Shown here one piece after another: positions 50,649 through 59,575 of a DNA stretch of 64,000 bases (position 1 is the stretch's first letter; the number at the start of each line of letters is the position of its first letter). The position numbers were made by a program, and so were the translations under genes. This DNA comes from Gaiellasilicea sp033857955 (GTDB lineage Bacteria; Actinomycetota; Thermoleophilia; Gaiellales; Gaiellaceae), in the NCBI GenBank assembly GCA_033857955.1, contig JAWVCW010000006.1:62001-126000 (forward strand). The letters are read 5' to 3'. The notes beneath the pieces are model-generated. The model saw only the letters and a program-made list of their open reading frames with translations, was not told the DNA's origin and made no database searches.

Positions 50649-52135
50649 TGTCTCCTGTAGTTCGGCGAGTCCTTCGTGATCGTCACGTCGTGCGGGTGGC
50701 TCTCGCGCAACCCCGCGCCGGTGATGCGGACGAAGCGCGACTCCAGCTTGAGCGCCTCGACGGTCGGCGCGCCGCAGTAGCCCATCGCCTGCCGGAGCCC
50801 GCCGACGAGCTGGTAGAGGATCTGCTGCACGGGACCCTTGTAGGGGACCCGGCCCTCGATGCCCTCGGGGACGAGCTTGTCGACATCCTCGACGTCGCCC
50901 TGGAAATAGCGGTCCTTGGAGAACGAGCGCGCCTTCATCGCGCCGAGCGAGCCCATGCCGCGGTACTCCTTGAAGCGCTCGCCCTGGACGAGGATGACGT
51001 CACCCGGGCTCTCGTCCGTGCCCGCGAGCATCGAGCCGAGCATCACGGTGTCGGCGCCGGCCGCGATCGCCTTGGCGATGTCGCCGGAGGAAGTCATGCC
51101 GCCGTCTGCGATCACCGGCACGCCGTGCCGGATCGCGTACTCGGCGCACTCGAAGACGGCTGTGATCTGCGGCACGCCGACGCCCGCGACGACGCGCGTC
51201 GTGCAGATCGAGCCGGGCCCGATCCCGCACTTGATCGCGTCGGCGCCCGCGTCGATCAGCGCCTCGGCCGCTTCGGCGGTCGCGATGTTGCCGGCGATCA
51301 CCTGCACGTCCCATTCCGACTTGACCCGCCTCACCATCTCGACGACCGAGATCGAGTGGCCGTGCGCCGTGTCCACGACGAGCACGTCGACCTCCGCGTC
51401 GATCAGCGCAGCCGCGCGCTCGAACGCATCCGGGCCGACGCCCACGGCCGCGCCGACGCGCAGCCGGCCCTGCTCGTCCTTCGTCGCGAGCGGAAACTCG
51501 ATTCGCTTCCGGATGTCCTTGACCGTGATCAGGCCCTTCAGGCGCCCGTCCGCGTCGACCACCGGCAGCTTCTCGATCTTGTGCCGGTGCAGGATCTGGT
51601 TCGCCTCCTCGAGCGTCGTCCCCACGGGCGCCGTCACGAGGTCGCGCGTCGTCATCAGCGCGGAGACCGGCTGTCGCGTGTTCGACTCGAAGCGCAGATC
51701 GCGATTCGTCAGGATCCCGACGAGCACGCCGGTGTCGTCGGTGATCGGGACGCCCGAGATCCGGTAGCGCTCCATCAACGCCAGCGCCTCGGCCACGGAG
51801 TCGTCCGGCCGGAGCGTCACGGGCTCGACGATCATTCCCGACTCGGAGCGCTTGACCTTGTCGACCTCTGCCACCTGGTCGGCGATCGAGAGGTTGCGGT
51901 GGAGGATTCCGATCCCGCCCTCGCGCGCGAGCGCGATCGCGAGCCGCGCCTCGGTGACCGTGTCCATCGCCGCGCTGACGACCGGGATCTCGAGCGCGAT
52001 CGTCCGGGTCAGCCGCGTCGCGGTGCGCACGTCGTTCGGCAGCACGGACGACTCGGCGGGAACGAGCAGGACGTCATCGAAGGTGAGGCCTTCACGGCCA
52101 AACTTCTCGTCGTACGAAAGCTCCTGCCCTTCCAA
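50645..52135 (-). CDS. guaB: IMP dehydrogenase
   Basis: Oxidises IMP to XMP. The 496-aa protein has the N-terminal barrel (TFDDVLLVPAESSVLP), two CBS domains (about 95-220; VEPVTLRPDDSVAEALALME and RQPVSALMTTRDLVTAPVGT), catalytic Cys loop GIGPGSICTTRVVAG, and the flap. It ends with PNYRRQ. The start at 52135 gives a normal N-terminus. Confidence 0.97.
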   Translation of the reverse strand: MEGQELSYDEKFGREGLTFDDVLLVPAESSVLPNDVRTATRLTRTIALEIPVVSAAMDTVTEARLAIALAREGGIGILHRNLSIADQVAEVDKVKRSESGMIVEPVTLRPDDSVAEALALMERYRISGVPITDDTGVLVGILTNRDLRFESNTRQPVSALMTTRDLVTAPVGTTLEEANQILHRHKIEKLPVVDADGRLKGLITVKDIRKRIEFPLATKDEQGRLRVGAAVGVGPDAFERAAALIDAEVDVLVVDTAHGHSISVVEMVRRVKSEWDVQVIAGNIATAEAAEALIDAGADAIKCGIGPGSICTTRVVAGVGVPQITAVFECAEYAIRHGVPVIADGGMTSSGDIAKAIAAGADTVMLGSMLAGTDESPGDVILVQGERFKEYRGMGSLGAMKARSFSKDRYFQGDVEDVDKLVPEGIEGRVPYKGPVQQILYQLVGGLRQAMGYCGAPTVEALKLESRFVRITGAGLRESHPHDVTITKDSPNYRRQ

Positions 52136-52167
52136 GGCAAACAGCGTAACAGCCGCTCTGGACGGGG

Positions 52168-53118
52168 TTAGCCGACCGGCGCGAGCTCGACGACCTCGAC
52201 GCCCGGCAGCAGCCGGCCGGTATCGCGCGGGTCGAAGCGGCCGGCGCCGACCTCGAGCGTCGACGCAGCGCCGGCGGCGACGCCGAGACGCAAGGCCTCC
52301 TCCGCCGTCTTGCCGGCGAGCCGGGCGGCGATGAACTGCGCCAGCAGGACATCGCCTGCGCCGACGACCGAGATCGCCTCGACCGTCGGGGCGCTTGCCT
52401 TGAACCGCTTCACCTGCCGGTCCTCGCGGAAGAGGCCGTAGCAGCCCGACTCGAGCGTGATGTGCACGTTGCGCGCGCCGAGCTCCGCGATCGCGTCGAG
52501 TGCCATCAGGAAGTCCTCCTCGTCCTCGAGCTCCTGCCCGACGACGTGCTCCGCCTCACGCTGATTCGGTGAGATGAGATACGGCTCGGCCTCCGTCCCG
52601 AGCCGGAGCGGTTGCCCCTCGGTGTCGAGCACGACCTGGACGCCTCGGCGGTTCAGGTCGCGCACCGCCTCCGCGTAGAAGCTCTCCTCCACGCCGCGCG
52701 GGAGCGAGCCGGCGAAGACGACGTAGTCGGCGCCGCGCGAGAGGTAGTGCAGCTTCTCCAGCAGCATCTCGAGCTCGTCGGTCGTGACCTTGGGCCCCCA
52801 TTCGTTGATCTCCGTGTACGAGCTCTCGGTGGGGTCGACGACCGCGGTCGAGGTACGCGACTCCTCCCCGATCCGGACGAAGTCATTGAGAATCGCCTCG
52901 GCTGTCAGCTCCTCGACGATCCGCGTGCCGGTGCGGCCCCCGGCCAGCCCGGTGGCGACGACGGGCACCTCGAGCCGCTTCAGGGCACGGGCGACGTTGA
53001 TCCCCTTGCCGCCCGCAAGCGTGAGCACCTGACTTGCCCGGTGGCGCTGCCCCATCTGGAAGTGCGGCACCGTGAGCGTGCGGTCGAGCGCAGCGTTGAG
53101 AGTGACGGTGACGATCAT
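52168..53118 (-). CDS. PfkB-family sugar kinase (1-phosphofructokinase-like)
   Basis: A 316-aa ribokinase-fold kinase. Signatures are TVTLNAALDRTLTVPHF, GGKGINVARALKRLE and the ATP/anion-hole VVGAGDVLLAQF (GAGD with the catalytic Asp). Length and N-terminus match FruK/LacC 1-phosphofructokinase or tagatose-6-phosphate kinase types. No PTS gene is nearby, so the substrate is uncertain. It overlaps the upstream peptidase by 4 nt. Confidence 0.9.
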   Translation of the reverse strand: MIVTVTLNAALDRTLTVPHFQMGQRHRASQVLTLAGGKGINVARALKRLEVPVVATGLAGGRTGTRIVEELTAEAILNDFVRIGEESRTSTAVVDPTESSYTEINEWGPKVTTDELEMLLEKLHYLSRGADYVVFAGSLPRGVEESFYAEAVRDLNRRGVQVVLDTEGQPLRLGTEAEPYLISPNQREAEHVVGQELEDEEDFLMALDAIAELGARNVHITLESGCYGLFREDRQVKRFKASAPTVEAISVVGAGDVLLAQFIAARLAGKTAEEALRLGVAAGAASTLEVGAGRFDPRDTGRLLPGVEVVELAPVG

Positions 53119-54236
53119 CTCAAGAGCCCCCCTAGGTGGTGGAGCGTTCGTCCCGCATAGAACCCTACGCGCCCGAGGGTCCCTGGGCGCGCGACGGCGG
53201 TCGCGGCCACGAGTGGAGAGCGGGCGATCACGGTGCCGCGGTCGAGCACCTGCACCTCCCCGAGCCGCTGCCCGACACGCACGGGCAGGCTCGCCTCGAT
53301 CGGGATGACGACGCGCTCGACGAGCGGCCGCTCCACGTGAATCACGCGCAACGCCGGCTTGGCGGCGACGACTCGCACGGCGGGCTCCCCGTACGCGGTT
53401 CGCACCGTTCCGTACGTTCTCTCCGCGTCGATCGCCCACACCGTTCGGTAGCGCGACAGGCCCCAGGCAAGCAGCTCGGCGAGATCGGCATTCCGTCCTT
53501 CCCGGGTCTCGCCCCCGAGCAGCGTCGCGTAGATCGTGACGCCGCCACGGCGGGCCGCCGCGACCTCCGACCAGCCTGCGCCGTTCGTGTGGCCGGTCTT
53601 GACGCCGATGAGATGCGGGAAGGTCGAAAGGAGGTCGTTCCAGGTGCGGAGCTGCCGGCCGGCAGCCCGCGCGTCGACGAGCCGAACGGTCGCGCGGATG
53701 AACGGCTTGTTCATCGCGACGCGCGCCAGCTTCGTCACGTCGCTGGCGCTCGAGTAGTGGTCCGGCGCGTCGAGCCCGTCCGGGTTGGCGAAGTGGGTGT
53801 CGGTCAAGCCGAGCTGCCGGGCGCGGACGTTCATCAGGCGAACGAACCGTGGAATCGAGCCGCGCCCCACGTGCGCCGCGATCGCATTTGCGGCGTCGTT
53901 CGCGCTCTGGACGAGCGCGGCGCGGATCAGGTCCCCCAGCGCGACTCGCTCGCCCGGCCGCAGATTGATCGTCGACTCACCGACGCCGGCTGCGCGGGCG
54001 GTCACGGTGGCGACCTCGTCCGGCGATGCGTGCTCGAGCGCGACGATCGCGGTCATCAGCTTCGTGATCGAGGCCATCGGCAGGCGCTCGTTTGCCCCGT
54101 GCGACGCCAGCACCTCTCCGGTTCCGGAGTTCTGGACGAGGTAGGCCTCGGCGTCGACCGGCGGTGGTGCGGCCGTCGCGACGACGGCAAGAGCAAGCAT
54201 CGTCGCGAGAGCCAGGAGAAAGGCGACCCGCTTCAC
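53115..54236 (-). CDS. D-alanyl-D-alanine carboxypeptidase (S11)
   Basis: A 373-aa exported DacA/DacF-type enzyme that trims the terminal D-Ala of peptidoglycan stem peptides. The signal peptide is LLALATMLALAVVATAA; the SxxK is MASITK (S56, K59), SxN is QSANDAAN and KTG is GVKTGHTNG. The C-terminal PBP5-type domain is present and ends GRTLHHLGGLLR. It is linked to the PfkB gene by a 4-nt overlap and preceded by a LysM gene. Confidence 0.93.
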   Translation of the reverse strand: MKRVAFLLALATMLALAVVATAAPPPVDAEAYLVQNSGTGEVLASHGANERLPMASITKLMTAIVALEHASPDEVATVTARAAGVGESTINLRPGERVALGDLIRAALVQSANDAANAIAAHVGRGSIPRFVRLMNVRARQLGLTDTHFANPDGLDAPDHYSSASDVTKLARVAMNKPFIRATVRLVDARAAGRQLRTWNDLLSTFPHLIGVKTGHTNGAGWSEVAAARRGGVTIYATLLGGETREGRNADLAELLAWGLSRYRTVWAIDAERTYGTVRTAYGEPAVRVVAAKPALRVIHVERPLVERVVIPIEASLPVRVGQRLGEVQVLDRGTVIARSPLVAATAVARPGTLGRVGFYAGRTLHHLGGLLR

Positions 54237-54248
54237 GCGGCGCGGACT

Positions 54249-54587
54249 CTACTTGACGCGTATCCGCTGGCCGATCCTGAGCGCGACCGGGTCGACGTCC
54301 GGGTTGAGGACCAGCAACTGCTCGACCGTCGTGTTGTGCTCGTCTGCCACCACGGCGAGCGTGTCGCCGGGCTGGATCCTGTAGAACTCCGCGCCCGCGG
54401 TGCCCGTCGGCGCCGTGCCGGTGCCGCTCGGCGTCTCGGTGGTGGTCGCCGCCGGTGTCGTGGCTGCGGGCGGCGTTGCGGCTTCGCCGCCGTTCAGAGC
54501 CGCGCGAACGAGGAGCACTGCGATCGTCGCGGCGAGGAGGAACGCGATAGGCGCTGCGTACCGCGCAAGCGTGGAGTGACCGCGCAT
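54249..54587 (-). CDS. LysM-domain membrane protein
   Basis: A 112-aa protein with one N-terminal TM helix (YAAPIAFLLAATIAVLLVRA), a Thr/Pro-rich spacer (TPAATTTETPSGTGTAPTGT) and one LysM domain at about 65-112 (YRIQPGDTLAVVADEHNTTV, LNPDVDPVALRIGQRIRVK). It binds peptidoglycan outside the membrane. The ATG overlaps the pyrF stop by one base (TGATG). Confidence 0.9.
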   Translation of the reverse strand: MRGHSTLARYAAPIAFLLAATIAVLLVRAALNGGEAATPPAATTPAATTTETPSGTGTAPTGTAGAEFYRIQPGDTLAVVADEHNTTVEQLLVLNPDVDPVALRIGQRIRVK

Positions 54588-55495
54588 CACCAGCCGGACA
54601 CCGACCAGATCTCGGAGCGCAGACGCGCCGCCTCGGCGCCCGCGGCCGTGCGCCAGTCGTCGTTCCCGGCCCGGTACGCAAAGATGACGGAGCGCGAGGC
54701 GGTGACGAGCGCGCTGGCGGGACCGCTCGTGAAAGCCCGCGCGACATCGGCCGGGCTTGCTCCCTGCGCGCCGACGCCCGGAAGCAGCAGCACCGACTGG
54801 GGCAGGAGCTTCCGCGCCTCTGCGACCGCGCGCGGGACGGTCGCGCCGACGACGGCGCCGACACTCGAGAGGCCTCGCTCGCCGACGAGATCCGCACCCC
54901 ACTCGCCGACGAGCTCGGCGACGTGCTGCCACACCCGTCGGCCGTCCGAGAGCGTCAGCTCCTGCACGTCGCCTGCGCCCACGTTCGAGGTACGCACGAG
55001 ACAGAAGATTCCCGCCCCGTGCAGGCGGCATGCCTGCAGGAACGGCTCGATCGAATCGCTACCGAGATACGGGTTGACGGTGAGCGCATCCGCGAGCGCC
55101 GGCTCGTCGCCTCGGGGCTCGAGGTAGGCAGCGGCGTAGGCGCGCGCCGTGGAGCCGATGTCGCCGCGCTTGCCGTCCGCGATCACGAGCAGCCCGGCGG
55201 AGCGGGCGTAGTCGCAGACGCGCTCCAGAGCCGCGAAGCCGTCTGCCCCCAGCGCCTCGAAGAATGCCGCCTGTGGCTTGACCGCGACGACGTAGGCCCC
55301 GACCGCGTCGACGATCCCGCAGCAGAAGCGCGCGTAGGCGTTTGCGGCTTCGGCGCGGCCGAGCACGGCCTCGCCGCGCAGCTCTACGGGCAGGAGATCG
55401 AGGCGCGGATCGAGACCGACGACGAGCTGACTGCGCTTGCGCTCGACCGCCTCGCCGAGCCGGTCGGCGAACGTCGAGGTAGCCACGGTCGCCAT
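54587..55495 (-). CDS. pyrF: Orotidine 5'-phosphate decarboxylase (type 2)
   Basis: The last step of UMP synthesis. The 302-aa protein is of the longer type 2 family: SQLVVGLDPRLDLLP, AVKPQAAFFEALG, and catalytic Lys/Asp in VIADGKRGDIGSTARAYAAA, with phosphate-binding LLPGVGAQGASPADVARAF. Together with pyrE in the same region it gives two pyrimidine genes, separated by the exonuclease gene and hup. Confidence 0.95.
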   Translation of the reverse strand: MATVATSTFADRLGEAVERKRSQLVVGLDPRLDLLPVELRGEAVLGRAEAANAYARFCCGIVDAVGAYVVAVKPQAAFFEALGADGFAALERVCDYARSAGLLVIADGKRGDIGSTARAYAAAYLEPRGDEPALADALTVNPYLGSDSIEPFLQACRLHGAGIFCLVRTSNVGAGDVQELTLSDGRRVWQHVAELVGEWGADLVGERGLSSVGAVVGATVPRAVAEARKLLPQSVLLLPGVGAQGASPADVARAFTSGPASALVTASRSVIFAYRAGNDDWRTAAGAEAARLRSEIWSVSGW

Positions 55496-55504
55496 GGTGC
55501 AAGG

Positions 55505-57136
55505 CTACGCGGCGCGTCGGAGATGTGCGAGTGGCACGACCCGCAACTCGGGCGGCGGCCGTCGCAGGAACGAGCCGATCAGCAGCAGCTCGTCCGTGTC
55601 CTCCGGGGCGAGCGAGGCCTCCACACGGGCGGCTGCGGCCAGACCCGCCTCGGTTTCGACGCGGCCCGCGTCACCGGGGAGCAGAGTGCGCGCAGCGGCC
55701 ACGCGGCCGCCGGAGACGAAGAACGCGCGCTGGAAGCCGTTCTCGACCGCGGGGACGAGCAGACAGAGCTCGAGCGCGCGCAGCCGCTCCAGCTCGAGGA
55801 GCGAGCCGGCGGCCTCCTCGAGCGCGGCGATCCGGTCGCGCAGCCGCGCGGCGTCCTCGAAGCGAAGGGCGCGTGAGAGACGCTTCAGCTTCGCGCGAAG
55901 CGCAGGCAGCGCGTCAGCGGGCTCGCCGTCCCACCCCTCGAGCGCCCGAGCGGCGGCACGGGCTCGCCGGCGGCTCTTCAGCGGCCCGTGCGGGCCGGGC
56001 GTCTCGGTGACGCACCAGCCGGCTCCCCGGCGGCGCAGATAGACGTGCCGGTCCGGCCGGGTGCTGCGTGCGTTCGCCGGCGGGCGCAGCTCGCGCAGGA
56101 GCCGCAGCTCCTCCAGAGCGGCTTCGAGCTCGGAGCCGAGGACGCGCCACTCGACACGCGCGAGCACGCCGAGCGCCGCCTCGACGGCCGGCCGCTGGCG
56201 CTCGGTCCGGAAGTAAGAGGTCAGTCTCGCGCGGAGGTCACGGGCGCGACCGACGTAGAGCACCTGCTCGTTGCGGTCGCGGAAGAGGTAGACCCCTGGC
56301 TGTCGCGGCGCTCCGGCGACGAGCGAGCGCTTCCCTGCGAGCCTGCGGGCGCGAGGCGCCGCGAGGTCGGCCAGCTCCGCCACCGTGCGCGCACCACGCT
56401 CCTGCGCGAGCCCGATCAGCGCGAGCAGGATCTCGGCCGTCGCCTCCGCGTCCGCAAGTGCCCGGTGACACGGCCGCGTCGCAGTGCCGAAGAAGTGCGC
56501 GAGCGAGGCGAGCCCGACGCGCTCGAGCCGGCCGGCGAGGACTCTTCGCGCCAGCCAGACGGTGTCGACGACCGGTGCAGCGATTCGCCGGCCGGTCAGC
56601 CGCTCGACCTCGCGATCCAGGAAGCCGATGTCGAAGCGTGCGTTGTGCGCGACGAGCACGGCGTCGCCGGCGAAGTCGAGGAAGCGGCGGACCGCGAGCT
56701 CGACGGGTGGCGCGCCGCGCAGCTCGAGCGCGTCGATCCCGGTCAGGGCCGCGATCGCAGCCGGGAGCGGCCGGCGCGGGTTGACCAGCGTCTCGAACCG
56801 CTCCTCGAGCTCGAGGCCGCGTACCCGGACGGCGCCGATCTCGCAGATCGAGGAGGTTGCCGGAGAGAGGCCCGTCGTCTCGAGATCGACCACGACATAG
56901 GTCGCCAGCTCGAGCGAAAGCTCAGTGCCCGGCGGTGCAGCGAGCCCGACGTTCGCCCCGCGCCAGCAGAGCCTCGCATCCCCTTCGACCACGTCCGCGA
57001 GGAGCGACCGCGCGAGCCCTACGGGGACGTGGCGCAGCGCGTAGAGCGCGCCGGCCGCGTCCTCGGCAGGGACAGGCCCGTGGCGCGCCTCCACCAGCTC
57101 GACGAGTCGGTCGGCGGCGTCGAACGAGAGCTGCAT
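55505..57136 (-). CDS. DEDDh exonuclease - GIY-YIG endonuclease fusion (DNA repair)
   Basis: A 543-aa fusion. A helical N-terminal part (about 1-75) is followed by a DnaQ-like DEDDh exonuclease (about 78-250; VVVDLETTGLSPATSSICEI, VLVAHNARFDIGFLDREVER, CHRALADAEATAEILLAL). Then comes a GIY-YIG domain (about 280-360; GVYLFRDRNEQVLYVGRARD). The C-terminal part resembles the UvrC UvrBC-binding region (KLKRLSRALRFEDAARLRDRIAALEEA). It is like the Cho-type or mycobacterial UvrC-like proteins. An SOS box lies 14 nt upstream of the ATG. So it probably acts in nucleotide excision repair under LexA control. Confidence 0.9.
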   Translation of the reverse strand: MQLSFDAADRLVELVEARHGPVPAEDAAGALYALRHVPVGLARSLLADVVEGDARLCWRGANVGLAAPPGTELSLELATYVVVDLETTGLSPATSSICEIGAVRVRGLELEERFETLVNPRRPLPAAIAALTGIDALELRGAPPVELAVRRFLDFAGDAVLVAHNARFDIGFLDREVERLTGRRIAAPVVDTVWLARRVLAGRLERVGLASLAHFFGTATRPCHRALADAEATAEILLALIGLAQERGARTVAELADLAAPRARRLAGKRSLVAGAPRQPGVYLFRDRNEQVLYVGRARDLRARLTSYFRTERQRPAVEAALGVLARVEWRVLGSELEAALEELRLLRELRPPANARSTRPDRHVYLRRRGAGWCVTETPGPHGPLKSRRRARAAARALEGWDGEPADALPALRAKLKRLSRALRFEDAARLRDRIAALEEAAGSLLELERLRALELCLLVPAVENGFQRAFFVSGGRVAAARTLLPGDAGRVETEAGLAAAARVEASLAPEDTDELLLIGSFLRRPPPELRVVPLAHLRRAA

Positions 57137-57148
57137 CCCGAGAGCCTA

Positions 57149-57166
57149 GGCGAACAGATGTTCGCC
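57149..57166. promoter_or_regulatory. LexA SOS box
   Basis: CGAACAGATGTTCG (57151-57164) fits the Gram-positive/actinobacterial SOS consensus CGAAC-RNRY-GTTCG exactly, extended to the perfect 18-bp GGCGAACAGATGTTCGCC. It sits 14 nt upstream of the exonuclease/GIY-YIG ATG. Confidence 0.88.
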
Positions 57167-57174
57167 TGCAAGCG

Positions 57175-57216
57175 CACAAAGAGGGCCGCAGCGTTTGGCT
57201 CACGCGTGCGGCCCTC
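57175..57216 (-). terminator. Rho-independent terminator of hup
   Basis: On the minus strand GAGGGCCGCA pairs perfectly with TGCGGCCCTC (10 bp; + coordinates 57207-57216 and 57181-57190) and is followed by TTTGTG. It ends hup transcription just before the SOS box. Confidence 0.75.
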
Positions 57217-57240
57217 GAGGTCTCGGAGGAGCGGCCCGCG

Positions 57241-57522
57241 CTACCCGCCCTTGACGGCCGCCTTCAGCTGGCTTCCGGCCGAGAACTTCGGCACGGTCGC
57301 AGCCGGGATATGCACCTTCTGGGACGGATTGCGCGGATTGACGCCCTCACGGGCCGCACGATCGCTCGTCGAGAACTTGCCGAACCCCGTGAACGTGATC
57401 GTGTCACGCTTCTTCAGCGCATCGGTGACGGTGTCAAGAACCGCCTCGACCGCAGCGCCTGCATCGCGGCGGGAAAGATTCGCCCTCGACGCGACCGCGT
57501 CAACAAACTCCTGTTTCGTCAC
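57241..57522 (-). CDS. hup: HU-family DNA-binding protein
   Basis: A 93-aa nucleoid protein: MTKQEFVDAVASRANLSRRD, ITFTGFGKFSTSDRAAREGV, NPRNPSQKVHIPAATVPKFS and the C-terminal AGSQLKAAVKGG. Typical HU dimer features (GFGKF, RxxRxGxNP arm) are present. GTG at 57522 with AGGAGG upstream. A strong terminator follows. Confidence 0.96.
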   Translation of the reverse strand: MTKQEFVDAVASRANLSRRDAGAAVEAVLDTVTDALKKRDTITFTGFGKFSTSDRAAREGVNPRNPSQKVHIPAATVPKFSAGSQLKAAVKGG

Positions 57523-57607
57523 TTTGCCACTCCTCCTGTCGGTGGGACGTTTCCAAACCCGCGGCGCACCCTAACAGCCTGATCGGACTGGCTCAACTGT
57601 TTACGGC

Positions 57608-58159
57608 TCAACCATGCGGGTTTGCGGCGGTTTTTGCCGCCGGCACGAGTTCTCCTGCACGGTAGAGGGAGCGCAGTCGGACGCCGAGCCGGGCCAGCGC
57701 GTCGGCTCCGCCCTCCTCGCGATCGACCACGCAGACCGCGTTTCGGACCACGAGCCCGCCCTCTCTGAGCGCCGCAACGGCTTCCGCGAGCGCTCCGCCC
57801 GAGGTGACGACGTCCTCGATCAGGCACACGAGCTCGCCCTCCTCGAAGGGGCCCTCGAGCCGATTCGCCGTCCCGTACTTCTTCGCAGCGTCACGGACGA
57901 TCACGAATGGCAGCCCCGAGGAAAGCGAGGCCGCTGCGGCCAGCGCGACCGCGCCGAGCGCGGGGCCGGCGAGCCGGACGGCGTCGGGTTCGTACTCGCG
58001 GACGGCCGCGGCGAGCCGCTCTCCGATCGGGCCGAGCAGCTCCGGGAGAGTCTCGAAGCGGTACTTGTCGAGGTAGTAGCTCGACCGCTTCCCCGAGCGC
58101 AGCAGGAAGTCCCCCTCGAGCAGCGCATGCTCGCGAAGTTGCGCGCCGAGCTCGTCCAT
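57608..58159 (-). CDS. pyrE: Orotate phosphoribosyltransferase
   Basis: Makes OMP from orotate and PRPP. The 183-aa protein has RSGKRSSYYLDKYRFET, the PRPP motif VCLIEDVVTSGGALAEAVAA and Lys/Arg active-site residues (VRDAAKKYGTANRLEG). The ATG follows the stop of the small membrane gene without a gap (TAGATG). It is upstream of hup on the same strand with an 85-nt spacer. Confidence 0.95.
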   Translation of the reverse strand: MDELGAQLREHALLEGDFLLRSGKRSSYYLDKYRFETLPELLGPIGERLAAAVREYEPDAVRLAGPALGAVALAAAASLSSGLPFVIVRDAAKKYGTANRLEGPFEEGELVCLIEDVVTSGGALAEAVAALREGGLVVRNAVCVVDREEGGADALARLGVRLRSLYRAGELVPAAKTAANPHG

Positions 58160-58339
58160 CTACAGGACCGTGCGGGCCAGTGCGAGCAGGCGCTCGCCCT
58201 CGGGCGCGCTGCGCTCGAGCGTGATCATCGAGCCGTCGTCGTAGTAGAGGCGGACGTGCTCGCGGTGCGGGACGCGGCGGCGCGCGAGATAGAGGGCCGG
58301 ACCGCCGACGAAGACGAACAGAGCGAGCAGCCTACGCAT
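58160..58339 (-). CDS. Small membrane-anchored hypothetical protein
   Basis: A 59-aa protein missed by length filters: MRRLLALFVFVGGPALYLAR (one TM helix), then RRRVPHREHVRLYYDDGSMI, then TLERSAPEGERLLALARTVL. Codon use fits the neighbours. The ATG at 58339 overlaps the roadblock gene by 8 nt, and its stop abuts pyrE. The YYDDGS and LERSAPEGERLLALAR parts look conserved in style but I do not recognise a family. Confidence 0.7.
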   Translation of the reverse strand: MRRLLALFVFVGGPALYLARRRVPHREHVRLYYDDGSMITLERSAPEGERLLALARTVL

Positions 58340-58733
58340 GGGGCTCGTCCTTGGGCCGCCGGACTCTGGGCTTCTTCTGCGGCTTCTTCTCGGCCTCGGC
58401 CAGGGTGCGCAGGCAGGTCCGGAGGTCGTAGAAGACGAGGCCGGACGTGGGCGCTGCCCCCGTCACCGCGACAATGCTGCGGCCGTCCTCGCGAGCGACG
58501 AAGACGCTCCCCTCGCGGAGCGCCGCCTCGAGCTGCGTGAGGGTGCGGCCCGAGCTCTCGAAGCGGTCGTGCGCGACGGCGAGCAGGTCGACGGCGGTGC
58601 GCGCCAGCCGCTCGCTGCGTGCAGTGTCGTCCGGCGCCGCGGCAAGCACCGCACCCGACTCGTCGAAGAGGACAGCGGCCTCGACCTGCGTTGAGATCTC
58701 CGTCAAATCGGCCAGGGCAGACGCGGCGTCCAT
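58332..58733 (-). CDS. Roadblock/LC7-domain protein
   Basis: A 133-aa protein with a roadblock/LC7 fold (EAAVLFDESGAVLAAAPDDT, REGSVFVAREDGRSIVAVTG) and a basic, Lys/Arg-rich tail (KKPQKKPRVRRPKDE). Such proteins regulate small GTPases (MglB-like) in other bacteria; no GTPase is next to it. The ATG at 58733 gives the normal domain start. It is co-oriented with the small TM gene and pyrE and divergent from YihY. Confidence 0.78.
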   Translation of the reverse strand: MDAASALADLTEISTQVEAAVLFDESGAVLAAAPDDTARSERLARTAVDLLAVAHDRFESSGRTLTQLEAALREGSVFVAREDGRSIVAVTGAAPTSGLVFYDLRTCLRTLAEAEKKPQKKPRVRRPKDEPHA

Positions 58734-58754
58734 CGACGAGACGATACTGCGGGC

Positions 58755-59570
58755 GTGCGGAGACCGCTGGCGCAACCCCTGACGAAGTTCTACGCCGACC
58801 GGGGGCCCCACCTCGCCGCGATGATCGCCTACTTCGGCCTGCTCTCGTCGGTCTCGTTGATCTTTCTTGCGCTCGCGATACTCGGCTTCACCGGCCGCGC
58901 CGAGGAGTCGAGCTATCTGGTCAAGGAGCTCCAGCGGCTCTTCCCGTCGCAGGGGATCAACGACATCGTGCGGGTCGTCGAGGCGATCACGAGCAACGCG
59001 ACGACGCTCGGCCTGATCGGCAGCGCCTTCCTGCTGTGGACGTCGCTGTCGCTCTTCAGCGTGCTCGAGTCGGCGTTCAACATCGTCTACCGCCGCCCGA
59101 ACCGCTCCTTCCTGCGCGGCAAGTTCCTGGCGACGTTGTTCATGGCCGGCTCGCTCGTGTTCCTCGTCGCCGCCCTCTTCGTGGGCTCGGTCGGTTACGC
59201 GGTCCTCAACCGCTTCGCGCCGGGGTTTGTCGGTAACGGCATCGTTGCCTATGCGGTCTCGGTCCTCGTCTCGACTGTGGCCGTGTTCCTCTTCCTCGTC
59301 GCGGCGTACGAGCGGCTGACGAACGCGGATCTGACGCTGGACGAGGTGTGGCCGGGCGCTGCGCTCGCAGCGGTGCTGCTGCAGGTGACCTTCCAGGTTC
59401 TGCCGCTCTTCGTCCGCTTCTCGAGCCAGGTGATCGCCGTCCGTGCGCTCGGCGCCTCGGTGCTGCTCCTCGTCTGGCTCTACGTGATGGCGAACGTGAT
59501 CGTCTTCGGCGCAGAAGTCAACTGGTGGCATGCCCGCCGGGACGAGGAAGAGATCGTCGGCCTGTCCTGA
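58755..59570 (+). CDS. YihY/BrkB-family membrane protein
   Basis: A 271-aa membrane protein with about six TM helices: KFYADRGPHLAAMIAYFGLL, SLVFLVAALFVGSVGYAVLN, LVWLYVMANVIVFGAEVNW. The characteristic YFGLLSSVSLIFL and WLY-x-N-VIVFGAE-x-N motifs of YihY are present. The function in the family is unknown. The GTG start is at 58755. Confidence 0.88.
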   Translation: MRRPLAQPLTKFYADRGPHLAAMIAYFGLLSSVSLIFLALAILGFTGRAEESSYLVKELQRLFPSQGINDIVRVVEAITSNATTLGLIGSAFLLWTSLSLFSVLESAFNIVYRRPNRSFLRGKFLATLFMAGSLVFLVAALFVGSVGYAVLNRFAPGFVGNGIVAYAVSVLVSTVAVFLFLVAAYERLTNADLTLDEVWPGAALAAVLLQVTFQVLPLFVRFSSQVIAVRALGASVLLLVWLYVMANVIVFGAEVNWWHARRDEEEIVGLS

Positions 59571-59575
59571 ACGGC

